A model generated the notes under the pieces. The model worked only from the letters and a program-made list of their open reading frames with translations, did not search any database and was not told the origin of the DNA. The translations under genes and the position numbers were made by a program. DNA of 64,000 nt from SPCO01 sp964579825 (GTDB lineage: Bacteria > Chloroflexota > Limnocylindria > Limnocylindrales > CSP1-4), in contig CAZOHT010000002.1 of assembly GCA_964579825.1 (NCBI GenBank), positions 88,462-152,461 of the forward strand. Direction: 5' to 3'. This document shows, in pieces, positions 33,227 through 42,573 of the stretch (position 1 is the stretch's first letter; every line of letters begins with the position of its first letter).

Positions 33227-34315
33227 ATGACCGAGGTCGCGACCCAGGACGCGGATACGCAGACGGCTTCCGATCGGAGCGCGACGTCGTCCACGATCGC
33301 GGTCAAGCACCTCTGGAAGGTCTTCGGCCCGGCCGAGCACAAGGTCATCGGGACGCCCGACGCCGACCTGTCGCGCGATGAGCTCAAGGCCAAGACCGGC
33401 TCGATGATCGCCATCCGGGACGTGTCGTTCGACGTGAAGCCGGGCGAGGTGTTCGTCGTGATGGGCCTGTCCGGGAGCGGCAAGTCCACGCTGGTGCGCT
33501 GCATCACCCGCCTCATCGAGCCGACCGCCGGAGAAGTCCTGCTCGACGGCGAGGACATCCGCAAGGCCGACGACGATCGACTGCGCGAGCTGCGCCGGCG
33601 GCGGTTCTCGATGGTCTTCCAGCACTTCGGGCTGCTCCCCCATCGGCGCGTCATCGACAACGTCGCGTACCCGCTCGAGATCCGGGGCGAAGGCAAGGCG
33701 TCCCGCCACGAGAAGGCGCAGGCGATGATCGACCTGGTCGGTCTCAAGGGCCACGCCAACAGCTACCCGGACCAGCTGTCGGGCGGCATGCAGCAACGGG
33801 TCGGCCTGGCGCGCGCGCTGGCCGTGGACCCGGAGGTCATGTTCTTCGACGAGCCGTTCAGCGCGCTCGACCCACTCATCCGGCGCGACATGCAGAACGA
33901 GGTGCTGCGCCTCCATCACGAAGTCGGCAAGACGATGGTGTTCATCACCCACGACCTGTCGGAGGCGCTCAAGCTGGGCGACCACATCGTGATCATGCGC
34001 GACGGCGTGGTCGTCCAGGCTGGCCGCCCGGAGGAGCTCGTCGGCGCCCCGGCGGACGATTACGTGGCCGACTTCGTGCGGGACGTCCCCAAGGCCCATG
34101 TCCTGACCCTGCGCTGGATCATGCGTGACCCGACCCCGGACGACGCCATGGATGGCCCATCCTTCCCGGCCGACACGCTCATCCGCAGCGCCGTCCATGT
34201 CGCGGCCGAGACCGACAAGCCGATCCGGGTGATGGACGGCGATCGGGTGGCGGGCGTGGTGGACCGCGCCCAGATCCTGACCGCCATCGCCGGCGTCATC
34301 GAGGAACAGGGATGA
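33227..34315 (+). CDS. proV: Glycine betaine/proline ABC importer ATPase
   Basis: 362 residues. Walker A GLSGSGKST, signature LSGGMQQRVGLAR and Walker B VMFFDEPFSALDPLIRRDMQ are typical of ProV/OpuAA. N-terminal 25 residues are Ser/Thr-rich. The C-terminal part (residues about 290-360) keeps only one clear CBS-like element (RVMDGDRVAGVVDRAQIL), so osmotic gating through tandem CBS domains may be reduced. ATGA overlap to proW. Confidence 0.93.
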   Translation: MTEVATQDADTQTASDRSATSSTIAVKHLWKVFGPAEHKVIGTPDADLSRDELKAKTGSMIAIRDVSFDVKPGEVFVVMGLSGSGKSTLVRCITRLIEPTAGEVLLDGEDIRKADDDRLRELRRRRFSMVFQHFGLLPHRRVIDNVAYPLEIRGEGKASRHEKAQAMIDLVGLKGHANSYPDQLSGGMQQRVGLARALAVDPEVMFFDEPFSALDPLIRRDMQNEVLRLHHEVGKTMVFITHDLSEALKLGDHIVIMRDGVVVQAGRPEELVGAPADDYVADFVRDVPKAHVLTLRWIMRDPTPDDAMDGPSFPADTLIRSAVHVAAETDKPIRVMDGDRVAGVVDRAQILTAIAGVIEEQG

Positions 34316-36276
34316 CCGCCGTCTCGGTCACCAGCACGGCCGCCCGCATCGATCCGCGCACGGGCCGGCGGATCCTGGCTCTCATCGCCACCATCACGGC
34401 TGTCGTCCTGTACCTGGCGTTCCAGAACCAGTGGACGCTGCCCCACGACGAGAGCTCGCCGGTCTTCACCGCGCTCAACGGCATCCGGGACTGGGTGGAC
34501 AGCAACCGCACATCGAGCCCCTTGTTCGTGTACGTGTTCGACCCGATCCGCATCGGTGTCGCCGCACTGGTCGACGGCATCGACGCCTCCCTGGCGCTGC
34601 TCGGCTGGCCCGGCATCCTCGCCGTGTCCGGGGCCCTCGGCCTCATCTTCGGTGGTTGGCGCCTGGCCGTCCTGACCGTCGCCGGGTTCATCGCCCTCGG
34701 CATCCTGGGCCTGTGGGAAGCCAGCATCATCACCCTCGGCCTGGTCCTGGCAGCCGTCGTGCTGGCCCTCCTGATCGGCATCCCGCTCGGGATCATCGCC
34801 GGACGCAGCAAGCGCTTCGCCGCCTTCCTCAGCCCCATCCTCGATGTGATGCAGATCATGCCGACGATGGCCTACCTGGCCCCGATGACCCTGCTCTTCC
34901 TGATCGGCGGTCCGTCGGCGACGCTCATCACGCTCATCTACGCCATCCCGCCGGCGATCCGCATCACCGCCCTGGGGATCCGCGGCGTCGGGGCCACCAC
35001 GGTGGAGGCAGCCGTCTCGCTCGGCTCCACGCGATGGCAGGTCCTGACCAAGGTCCAGCTGCCGCTGGCGCGCCGGACCATCGGTATCGGCGTCAACCAG
35101 ACGATCATGATGGCCCTCTCGATGGTGGTCATCGCGGCCCTCATCGGCACCCCGGGCCTGGGCGACTCGATCCTGCGGGCCGTCCGTGCCGTGGACGTCG
35201 GGGCCGCGTTCGATGCCGGCCTCGCCATCGTCATCCTGGCCATCGTCCTCGATCGCCTGACGGACCGGGCCGGCGTCTGGATGGATCCGCGCCATCGGCC
35301 GGCGGACTCGGATCGTCGCCGGCGCTGGATCGTGGGTGGCTCGTTCGCCGTCGTCATCGGGGCGATCGTCCTGGCCCGCCTCCTGCCCGAGCCCACCGTC
35401 TTCCCGGAGGGCCTCCGGTTCTCGTTCCTCGAGCCGGTCAATGCGGTCGTCGACTGGATCCGCGGGAACCTCACCGGCATCACCGGGACGATCAAGGACT
35501 GGGTGAGCTACGGACTCCTCAACCCGGTGGAGGGTGTGCTGACGACCGCGCCCGTCTGGCTGGTCATCGGCGCGATCTTCGGACTCGCCTGGTTCATCTC
35601 GGGGCTTCGGTCGGCCGGGATCGCGCTCGCCTGCCTGATCCTGCTGGTCGGCCTGTCGCTGTGGGAACACAGCATGCAGACCCTCACGACGGTCATCGTC
35701 GCGACCGCCATCACGCTGGCGATCGGCATCCTGCTCGGGATCCTGTCGGCCCGCAGCGACAAGGTCCGCGCGGCGATCCGTCCGACGCTGGACCTCGCCC
35801 AGACCATGCCCGCGTTCGTCTACCTGATCCCGGCCGTCGCCCTGTTCGGCCCGACCCGGTTCACCGCCATCGTCGCGTCGGTGATCTACGCGGCACCGGC
35901 GGTCATCCGGCTGGTGGATGCCGGGATCCGCGAGGTCTCGCCGACGATCATGGAGGCGGCCACCGCCGCCGGGTCGACGGAGCGCCAGCTCCTCTGGAAG
36001 GTCCAGCTGCCGCTGGCCCGGCACGCGCTCCTGCTGGCCGCCAACCAGGGCATCGTGCTGGTCCTCGCGATGGTCGTCGTGGGTGCCCTGGTGGGTGCGG
36101 GCGCGCTCGGCTACGACGTGATCGCCGGGTTCGCCCAGCGCGAGGACTTCGGCAAGGGCCTGGCCGCCGGGATCGCGATCGTCCTGCTGGGTATCATGCT
36201 GGACCGGATCACCCAGGGAGTCGGCGGACGCCGGCCCTCGGACGTCATCGAAGCCGGCACGCGGCCGGCCGCCTGA
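34312..36276 (+). CDS. proW: Glycine betaine/proline ABC importer permease, tandem-fused
   Basis: 654 residues, about twice a usual ProW. Two BPD-type permease domains occur in tandem. Each contains a coupling segment of the type EAAxxxGSTRWQ: EAAVSLGSTRWQVLTK near residue 235 and EAATAAGSTERQLLWK near 555. Each is preceded by MPTMAYL or MPAFVYL. The two halves presumably form the whole membrane channel in one chain. About 12-14 membrane helices. It overlaps proV by 4 bases. Confidence 0.92.
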   Translation: MTAVSVTSTAARIDPRTGRRILALIATITAVVLYLAFQNQWTLPHDESSPVFTALNGIRDWVDSNRTSSPLFVYVFDPIRIGVAALVDGIDASLALLGWPGILAVSGALGLIFGGWRLAVLTVAGFIALGILGLWEASIITLGLVLAAVVLALLIGIPLGIIAGRSKRFAAFLSPILDVMQIMPTMAYLAPMTLLFLIGGPSATLITLIYAIPPAIRITALGIRGVGATTVEAAVSLGSTRWQVLTKVQLPLARRTIGIGVNQTIMMALSMVVIAALIGTPGLGDSILRAVRAVDVGAAFDAGLAIVILAIVLDRLTDRAGVWMDPRHRPADSDRRRRWIVGGSFAVVIGAIVLARLLPEPTVFPEGLRFSFLEPVNAVVDWIRGNLTGITGTIKDWVSYGLLNPVEGVLTTAPVWLVIGAIFGLAWFISGLRSAGIALACLILLVGLSLWEHSMQTLTTVIVATAITLAIGILLGILSARSDKVRAAIRPTLDLAQTMPAFVYLIPAVALFGPTRFTAIVASVIYAAPAVIRLVDAGIREVSPTIMEAATAAGSTERQLLWKVQLPLARHALLLAANQGIVLVLAMVVVGALVGAGALGYDVIAGFAQREDFGKGLAAGIAIVLLGIMLDRITQGVGGRRPSDVIEAGTRPAA

Positions 36277-36367
36277 AGGACGCACATCGGCGCGGTCGCG
36301 TGTGGCGGCCCGCTCCAGCTTCCGGCGCCGAAGGACGGCGACCGGTCATCGAGGAGGAGAACGCAGG

Positions 36368-37312
36368 ATGAGACGAACCGGGATGGCGCGGCTGCTGGCC
36401 GTGTCCGCGGTCGTGGGCCTCGTGCTCGCGGCGTGCTCGAGTGGGAGCGGCGCGTCGCCGTCGGTGGCCAGCAAGGGCACCGTGAAGATCGCCATCAATG
36501 AGTGGGTCGGCGCCGAGGCGAACGTCGCCGTGGTCAAGAACCTGCTCGAGGGGCTCGGCTACACCGTCGAGACCCCCACCCTGGCCGAGGAAGTCGCCTG
36601 GCAGGGCTTCGACACCGGCGAAGTGGACGTGATCCTCGAGAACTGGGGCCACCCGGACCTCGAGAAGCTGTACTTCGAGGACAAGAAGGTCGCCCAGGAT
36701 GCCGGCGCCAATGGCGTCACCGGGATCATCGGCTGGTACGTCCCGGAGTGGATGGTCACCGAGTACCCGGACATCACGAACTGGGAGAACCTCAACAAGT
36801 ACGCCGAGATGTTCAAGACGTCCGAGTCCGGCGACAAGGGCCAGTTCCTGGCCAGCGACCCGACGTTCGTCACGAACGATGAGGCGCTCATCACCAACCT
36901 GGACCTGGACTACAAGGTGGTCTACAGCGGCAGCGAGTCCGCCAGTGTGACCGCCTTCCAGCAGGCCGCCGCGGACAAGAAGCCGCTCATCGGCTACTTC
37001 TACACGCCGCAGTGGCTGTTCGCCGAGACCAAGCTGGTCAAGGTGGACTTCCCGGCCTACACGGACGGCTGCGATGCGGACCCGAAGAAGGTCGCCTGCG
37101 ACTACCCGCCATACACCCTGAACAAGGCCATCCGGACCGCGTTCGCCGACGCGAACCCGGATGCCGCCACCCTGGTCAAGAACTTCAGCTGGAGCAACGA
37201 CGACCAGAACACGGTCGCCGACTACATCGCCAACAAGGGCATGAGCCCGGCCGAGGCCGCCCAGAAGTGGATCGACGAGAACGAGGCCACCTGGAAGGCC
37301 TGGATGCCGTAA
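36368..37312 (+). CDS. proX: Glycine betaine-type substrate-binding lipoprotein
   Basis: 314 residues. Signal peptide with lipobox VLAACS, Ser-rich linker, then an OpuAC domain: VKIAINEWVGAEANVAVVKNLL, EVAWQGFDTGEVDVILENWG and GWYVPEWMV. The Trp and Tyr residues could form the aromatic box that binds quaternary ammonium. Strong GAGGAGGAG Shine-Dalgarno at about 36352. It delivers substrate to the ProVW complex encoded upstream. Confidence 0.92.
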   Translation: MRRTGMARLLAVSAVVGLVLAACSSGSGASPSVASKGTVKIAINEWVGAEANVAVVKNLLEGLGYTVETPTLAEEVAWQGFDTGEVDVILENWGHPDLEKLYFEDKKVAQDAGANGVTGIIGWYVPEWMVTEYPDITNWENLNKYAEMFKTSESGDKGQFLASDPTFVTNDEALITNLDLDYKVVYSGSESASVTAFQQAAADKKPLIGYFYTPQWLFAETKLVKVDFPAYTDGCDADPKKVACDYPPYTLNKAIRTAFADANPDAATLVKNFSWSNDDQNTVADYIANKGMSPAEAAQKWIDENEATWKAWMP

Positions 37313-37334
37313 GGCTCCCCGTCTCCCGAGGCAC

Positions 37335-37369
37335 CGACGGCGGTGGGCCCCACGGGCTCGCCGCCGTCG
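37335..37369 (+). terminator. GC-rich hairpin after proX
   Basis: 9-base stem CGACGGCGG / CCGCCGTCG around a 17-base loop, 23 bases after the proX stop. No T-tract, so factor-independent termination is uncertain. Confidence 0.5.
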
Positions 37370-37440
37370 CGATTCCTGGGACCCGTCACGGATCGTTGAC
37401 GACGCGGAAACCTCACGCCCCGATGGTTGTCGAAGTCGGG

Positions 37441-37469
37441 TTCCAGCGGGCTCACCGGTGGCGTATGGT
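37441..37469 (+). promoter_or_regulatory. Promoter of the second ABC operon
   Basis: TTCCAG (37441-37446) and TATGGT (37464-37469) with a 17-base spacer. The -35 resembles the TTCCAC element of the IclR promoter at 22133. It gives an 80-base leader before the TTG start at 37554. Confidence 0.45.
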
Positions 37470-37553
37470 TGCCCCTGCGCGGTCGGGCCGAGGAGGGACC
37501 GACGGCCCTCGCCCGGCGAGGATCACCAGACCGGACATAGTGGAGGATCGACC

Positions 37554-38678
37554 TTGTCGAACAAGCGCACCGTGACCCGCCTGGCGGGTCTCCTGGTGGT
37601 GGGGACGTTCGTCTTCGCCGCCTGTTCAAGCAGTGGCAGTTCAACCGCCCCGTCCGCCGCCGCGGGCGACATGGACGCGCTCATCGCGGCCGCGAAGGCG
37701 GAGGGTGGTCTCACGACCATCGCGCTGCCGCACAGCTGGTGCAACTACGGCGAAGTCCTGTCGGGCTTCACCGCCAAGTACGGCATCCCGATCAACGAGC
37801 TGAACCCCGATGCGGGCTCCGGCGACGAGATCGAGGCCATCAAGGCCAACAAGGACAACCCCGGACCGGCCTCGCCCGACGTCATCGACGTCGGACTGAG
37901 CTTCGGCCCACAGGCCAAGGCCGACGGCCTCATCGCCCCGTACAAGGTATCCACGTGGGACACCATCCCCGACTCGGCCAAGGATCCCGAGGGCTACTGG
38001 TACGGCGACTACTACGGCGTCCTGGCCTTCGAGGTCAACACCGCCGTGGTCAAGAACGTCCCGAAGGACTGGCCGGACCTGCTCAAGCCCGAGTACAAGG
38101 GCCAGGTCGCCCTCGCCGGCGACCCGACCGTGTCCAACCAGGCCATCTCCGGCGTCTGGGCCTCCGGGTTCAGCGACGGTGGGTCCCTCGACTCGGCCGC
38201 GGAAGGGCTGGAGTTCTTCAAGAAGCTGAACGACGCCGGCAACTTCGTGCCGGTCATCGCCAAGACCGCGACCGTCGCGTCCGGTGAGACCCCGATCCGC
38301 ATCGCCTGGACCTACAACGGTCTGGCCGACAAGGACTCGCTCGCCGGCAACCCGCCGATCGAGGTCGTCGTCCCGACGACCGGCCGCTTCGGTGGCATGT
38401 ACGTCCAGGCGATCAGCGCCTACGCCCCGCACCCGAACGCCGCCAAGCTCTGGATGGAGTACCTGTACTCCGACGAGGGCCAGAACCTCTGGCTGAAGGG
38501 CTACTGCAACCCGATCCGCTATGACGACATGGTCGCCAAGGGGACCGTGGACAAGGACGCCCAGGCCAAGCTTCCGGACACCTCGGGCACGGAACTGCCG
38601 ACGCTCGCCCAGATCGAGGCCGCGACCAAGCTCATCACCGAGGGTTGGGCTGCCGCCGTCGGAGTCGAAGTCAAGTAG
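37554..38678 (+). CDS. ABC substrate-binding lipoprotein, iron/organophosphate type
   Basis: 374 residues from TTG 37554, with GGAGG at 37542-37546. Lipobox VFAACS, then a family-6-like periplasmic fold: ALPHSWCNYGEVLSGFTAKYGI, DVIDVGLSFGPQAKADGL and GYWYGDYYGVLAFEVN. Relatives bind ferric iron, thiamine, polyamines or hexose phosphates. Ligand not known; the HAD phosphatase at the operon end favours a phosphorylated compound. Confidence 0.87.
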   Translation: MSNKRTVTRLAGLLVVGTFVFAACSSSGSSTAPSAAAGDMDALIAAAKAEGGLTTIALPHSWCNYGEVLSGFTAKYGIPINELNPDAGSGDEIEAIKANKDNPGPASPDVIDVGLSFGPQAKADGLIAPYKVSTWDTIPDSAKDPEGYWYGDYYGVLAFEVNTAVVKNVPKDWPDLLKPEYKGQVALAGDPTVSNQAISGVWASGFSDGGSLDSAAEGLEFFKKLNDAGNFVPVIAKTATVASGETPIRIAWTYNGLADKDSLAGNPPIEVVVPTTGRFGGMYVQAISAYAPHPNAAKLWMEYLYSDEGQNLWLKGYCNPIRYDDMVAKGTVDKDAQAKLPDTSGTELPTLAQIEAATKLITEGWAAAVGVEVK

Positions 38679-38714
38679 CGTCGACCACGTCGACCGTCGC
38701 ACACGGGTAGCGCG

Positions 38715-39620
38715 GTGACCGCCGCGATGCCAGCGGACGCCCGGGGCGCGCCTTCATCGGCGCGCCCCGGGCGCCGTCGTTTCAATCTCTCGTGGGCCGG
38801 CCTGCTGCCGTTCTTCCTGTTCAGCATCCTGTTCCTGATCATCCCGACCAGCTATCTCGTCATCGGGAGCTTCCAGGATGCCGAGGGCCAGTTCACGGTC
38901 CAGAACTACGCCGACCTGACCCAGCCGCTCCCACTCAACGCGTACCTCAACAGCATCGAGATCAGCCTCGTGACCGCGGTCCTGGGCGGACTCTTCGGCT
39001 TCCTCATGGCCTATGCCGTCATCCGCGGCGGCCTGCCGGGCTCGTTCCGCGGCGGCCTGCTGACCTTCTCGGGCGTCGCGTCCAACTTCGCCGGCGTCCC
39101 GCTCGCCCTGGCGTTCATCTTCACCCTCGGCCGGGTCGGCTTCCTGACCGTCTTCCTGAAGGACGTCCTGGGCATCGACATCTACGACAACGGGTTCTCC
39201 CTCTACTCCAAGCTGGGTGTCGAGATCGTCTACCTGTACTTCCAGTTCCCGCTCATGGTGCTGATCATGGCGCCGGCCATCGACGGGTTGCGACAGGACT
39301 GGCGGGAAGCGTCGGAGAACATGGGCGCCAGCACCTACCAGTTCTGGCGGTACGTCGCGCTGCCGATCCTGACCCCGGCCATCCTCGGCACGATGATCCT
39401 GCTGTTCGGGAACTCGTTCGGGGCCCAGGCGACCGCCTACCAGCTGACCGGCGGCCAGCTCAACCTCGTGCCGCTGCTGATCGGCCGCCAGATGAGCGGT
39501 GACGTGCTGCACAACACGGGCCTCGGGTTCGCCCTGGCGATGGGCATGGTCGCGATCATGGGCGTGACGATCCTGATCTACCTGTGGCTCCAGCGACGGG
39601 CGGAGCGCTGGTACCGATGA
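38715..39620 (+). CDS. ABC permease 1 (PotB-like)
   Basis: 301 residues, six membrane helices starting near residue 35. The coupling loop EASENMGASTYQFWRYVALPIL near residue 205 contacts the ATPase. GTG 38715 is used. It is followed by a second permease with a 4-base overlap (ATGA), the usual PotBC arrangement. Confidence 0.88.
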   Translation: MTAAMPADARGAPSSARPGRRRFNLSWAGLLPFFLFSILFLIIPTSYLVIGSFQDAEGQFTVQNYADLTQPLPLNAYLNSIEISLVTAVLGGLFGFLMAYAVIRGGLPGSFRGGLLTFSGVASNFAGVPLALAFIFTLGRVGFLTVFLKDVLGIDIYDNGFSLYSKLGVEIVYLYFQFPLMVLIMAPAIDGLRQDWREASENMGASTYQFWRYVALPILTPAILGTMILLFGNSFGAQATAYQLTGGQLNLVPLLIGRQMSGDVLHNTGLGFALAMGMVAIMGVTILIYLWLQRRAERWYR

Positions 39621-40423
39621 GGTGGAGTCGGCTCCTGTGGGGCCTCGTCTTCGCCATCGGGGTGCTCTACTTCGTGCTGCCACTCATCGGCACGTTCGAG
39701 TTCTCGCTCGGCCATCCGACCGGTGCCGGGGCACCGCCTCCGTCACTCCGGTACTACGAGAAGGTCCTCAACACCCCGGCGTTCTGGAGCAGCCTGGGGT
39801 ACTCCTTCGTGATCGGCCTCATCACGATCGTCGTCAGCATCGCGCTCATCGTGCCGACCGCCTTCTGGGTCCGGCTCAAGGTGCCGCGCGCGCGCCCGTT
39901 CGTCGAGTTCATCACGCTGCTGCCGTTCGTGATCCCGCCGATCGTGCTGGTGTTCGGCCTGCTGCGGACCTTCAACAAGCCGCCGCTCCCGCTGACGCAG
40001 TCGCAGGTCGGCAGCGACGTCCTGCTCATCGCGGCCTATGCGATCCTGTCGTTCCCGTACATGTACCGGGCGGTCGATACCGGCCTCCGGTCCATCGATG
40101 TGCAGAGCCTGGCCGAGGCGTCGCAGAGCCTGGGAGCGGGCTGGGGCCGGACGTTCTGGCAGGTCATCCTGCCCAACCTTCGCGTCGCCCTCCTGAGCGG
40201 CGCCTTCCTGACCCTCGCCATCGTCGTCGGCGAATTCACGATCGCCAACTTCCTGGCCCGCCCGGCATTCGGGCCGTACCTGAGTCTCATCGGCGGCAAC
40301 CAGGCCTACGAGCCCGCGGCCGTCTCGCTCATCAGCTTCGGACTGACCTGGATGGCGATGTTGCTCATCGCCCGGATCGGCCGCGGCTCCCGCAGTCGCG
40401 TCGCCGTGACCGGCGCCCGCTAG
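39617..40423 (+). CDS. ABC permease 2 (PotC-like)
   Basis: 268 residues, six membrane helices, coupling loop EASQSLGAGWGRTFWQVILP near residue 175. It forms the channel with the preceding permease. The C-terminus is basic and cytoplasmic. Confidence 0.88.
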   Translation: MRWSRLLWGLVFAIGVLYFVLPLIGTFEFSLGHPTGAGAPPPSLRYYEKVLNTPAFWSSLGYSFVIGLITIVVSIALIVPTAFWVRLKVPRARPFVEFITLLPFVIPPIVLVFGLLRTFNKPPLPLTQSQVGSDVLLIAAYAILSFPYMYRAVDTGLRSIDVQSLAEASQSLGAGWGRTFWQVILPNLRVALLSGAFLTLAIVVGEFTIANFLARPAFGPYLSLIGGNQAYEPAAVSLISFGLTWMAMLLIARIGRGSRSRVAVTGAR

Positions 40424-40439
40424 GAGGCTGGATCGACTC

Positions 40440-41570
40440 ATGGCGTTCCTCGAACTCACCGGCGTCCAGAAGCAGTTCCCGGGCGGGGTCATGGCCGTCC
40501 AGGACTTCAACCTGGCGGCGGAGCGCGGCGAATTCGTGTCGTTCCTCGGGCCGTCCGGCTGCGGCAAGACGACCACCCTGCGGATGATCGCGGGCTTCGA
40601 GAAGCCGACCGCCGGCACGATCGTCGTGGACGGGACGGACATCACGTATCGAGCCCCGAACCAGCGCAACGTCGGGATGGTCTTCCAGTCCTACGCGCTG
40701 TTCCCGAACATGACCGTGGCCGACAACATCGGGTTCGGGCTCAAGGTCCGCAAGAAGCCGAAGGCGGAGATCGCCCGCCGGGTGGAAGAGCTCATCGCGC
40801 TGATGCACCTCGAAGGACGAGCCGGCCGGTTCCCGTACCAGATGTCCGGCGGCCAGCAGCAGCGCGTCGCCCTGGCGCGGGCGCTCGCGATCGAACCGCA
40901 GGTCCTCCTGCTCGATGAGCCGCTGTCGGCCCTCGACGCCAAGATCCGGATCGTCCTGCGCAAGGAGATCCGCTCGATCCAGCGCCAGCTCGGGATCACC
41001 ACCGTGTACGTGACCCACGACCAGGAGGAGGCGCTGTCGCTGTCGGACCGCGTCGTCGTCATGAGCGACGGCAACGTCGAGCAGATCGGGACCCCGTCCG
41101 AGATCTACAACTTCCCGGCGACCCCCTTCGTGGCGTCGTTCGTCGGAACGCTGAACCTGGTCCCCGCCGGCGTCATCGATCCGGCCACCGGGCGCGTCTC
41201 GGTGGGCGGGCAGGAGATCCGGACCACCAAGGCGATCACCGATGCGCGGGCCGGGGACCGGATCACGCTGGCGCTACGGCCCGAGGGCATCGGCCTGGGT
41301 GAAGGCGACCCCGGCGAGAACCAGCTTCGAGGCACGATCGATGACGTCAGCTTCCTTGGCTCCATCGTCCGTCTGCGCCTCATCGTCGCGGGCGAGGCCG
41401 GCGGGGCTCCGAGCGAGATCTCACTCGACACGTTCAACGAGCCGCACCTGGCGCTGCCGCCGGTCGGCGGCGTCGTGACCGTGTCCTTCCCGCCGGAGGC
41501 CGCCTTCGTCATCGCGGGCTCGGCCGGGGCGGTCGTGCCGGCGCCCGAGGCGGTCGGCGCCGAGGTGTGA
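40440..41570 (+). CDS. ABC ATPase (PotA/FbpC-like)
   Basis: 376 residues. Walker A GPSGCGKTT, signature MSGGQQQRVALAR, Walker B VLLLDEPLSALD, and a C-terminal TOBE domain from about 290 (LRPEGIGLGEGD). Completes the importer. The following HAD gene overlaps its stop by 4 bases (GTGA). Confidence 0.92.
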   Translation: MAFLELTGVQKQFPGGVMAVQDFNLAAERGEFVSFLGPSGCGKTTTLRMIAGFEKPTAGTIVVDGTDITYRAPNQRNVGMVFQSYALFPNMTVADNIGFGLKVRKKPKAEIARRVEELIALMHLEGRAGRFPYQMSGGQQQRVALARALAIEPQVLLLDEPLSALDAKIRIVLRKEIRSIQRQLGITTVYVTHDQEEALSLSDRVVVMSDGNVEQIGTPSEIYNFPATPFVASFVGTLNLVPAGVIDPATGRVSVGGQEIRTTKAITDARAGDRITLALRPEGIGLGEGDPGENQLRGTIDDVSFLGSIVRLRLIVAGEAGGAPSEISLDTFNEPHLALPPVGGVVTVSFPPEAAFVIAGSAGAVVPAPEAVGAEV

Positions 41571-42310
41571 CCGGGCGACCCGACCCGCTCGACGGCATCG
41601 ACCTCGTCGTCTTCGACAAGGACGGGACGCTCATCGGGTTCGGGACGATGTGGGGCGACTGGGCCATCGAGCTCGGGGCGCGCCTGTCGGACGCGGTCGG
41701 GCGCGACATCCGTGGACCGCTCGACGCGATGCTCGGGTTCGATCCGGTCACCGGCGCCGTGTCGCCACACGGCGGGCTGGCCGCCACGCCGATGGCCCGG
41801 CTGCGCGAGATGACCCTCGCGGTCCTCCTCGAGGTCGGGGTCCCGGAACCTTCGGCGACGTCGGCCGTCGCGGCGGCATGGCACGCCCCGGATCCCGAGA
41901 CGCTCGTCCAGCCACTGGCCGATCTCCGGCCCTTGCTGGCGGGGATCCGCGCGGCCAGACGACGAGTCGCCATCGCGACGAGCGACGATCGCGAGCCGAC
42001 GGAACGGACGCTCGCCGCGCTGGGCATCGCCGATCTGGTCGACGCGACCGTGTGCGCCGATGACGGCATCCCGGTCAAGCCCGCACCGGACATGGTCCTG
42101 CGGGTGTGCGAGGCCTGCGGCGTGCCGCCGGCCCGTGCCGCGGTCGTCGGCGATTCACCGGCCGACCTTCGGATGGCACGAGCCGCAGGAGCGGGCCTCG
42201 TGGTCGGCGTGCTCACCGGCGTGGGCAGCGAGGACGACCTGGCGCCGCTCGCCGACCGCGTCATCGGGTCGGTCGAGCAGCTCCTGGTCGATCAGCTGAC
42301 GGTCGAGTAG
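41567..42310 (+). CDS. HAD-family phosphatase
   Basis: 247 residues. Motif I is VVFDKDGTL (nucleophile Asp), motif II IATSDD, motif III Lys in PVKPAPDM and motif IV VVGDSPADLRMA. The cap is of the phosphoglycolate phosphatase type. Translational coupling to the ABC ATPase suggests it dephosphorylates the imported compound. GTG start. Confidence 0.88.
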   Translation: MTGRPDPLDGIDLVVFDKDGTLIGFGTMWGDWAIELGARLSDAVGRDIRGPLDAMLGFDPVTGAVSPHGGLAATPMARLREMTLAVLLEVGVPEPSATSAVAAAWHAPDPETLVQPLADLRPLLAGIRAARRRVAIATSDDREPTERTLAALGIADLVDATVCADDGIPVKPAPDMVLRVCEACGVPPARAAVVGDSPADLRMARAAGAGLVVGVLTGVGSEDDLAPLADRVIGSVEQLLVDQLTVE

Positions 42311-42368
42311 CGAGCCGGGGCGGACGAGGCCCCTCGGCGACGCCCGGCTCGGTGCGATCGGCGGGCGG

Positions 42369-42572
42369 TCAGCCCGCGCTGCCGGCCTTCCGGCGGGCCG
42401 GTGAGGCTGAGTGGGCGCCACGCCCGACGGCGTCGGCATGCTGCTGGACCATCCGTGCATCCACGACCACCGGTCGCCCGGACAGCCGCGAGCGCACGGA
42501 CGCGCGCAGCGCCTGGACATCCACGGACGCGTGACTGGCCCGCGCGTGGCGGGCAGCGGTCTTGTCGGCCAT
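42369..42572 (-). CDS. Possible small protein
   Basis: A 67-residue, basic, Ala/Arg/Ser-rich frame whose ATG lies one base after the stop of the Tat-exported protein gene. No family match and composition close to random for this GC content. Included only because of the tight spacing; a chance frame is about as likely. Confidence 0.3.
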   Translation of the reverse strand: MADKTAARHARASHASVDVQALRASVRSRLSGRPVVVDARMVQQHADAVGRGAHSASPARRKAGSAG

Positions 42573-42573
42573 G

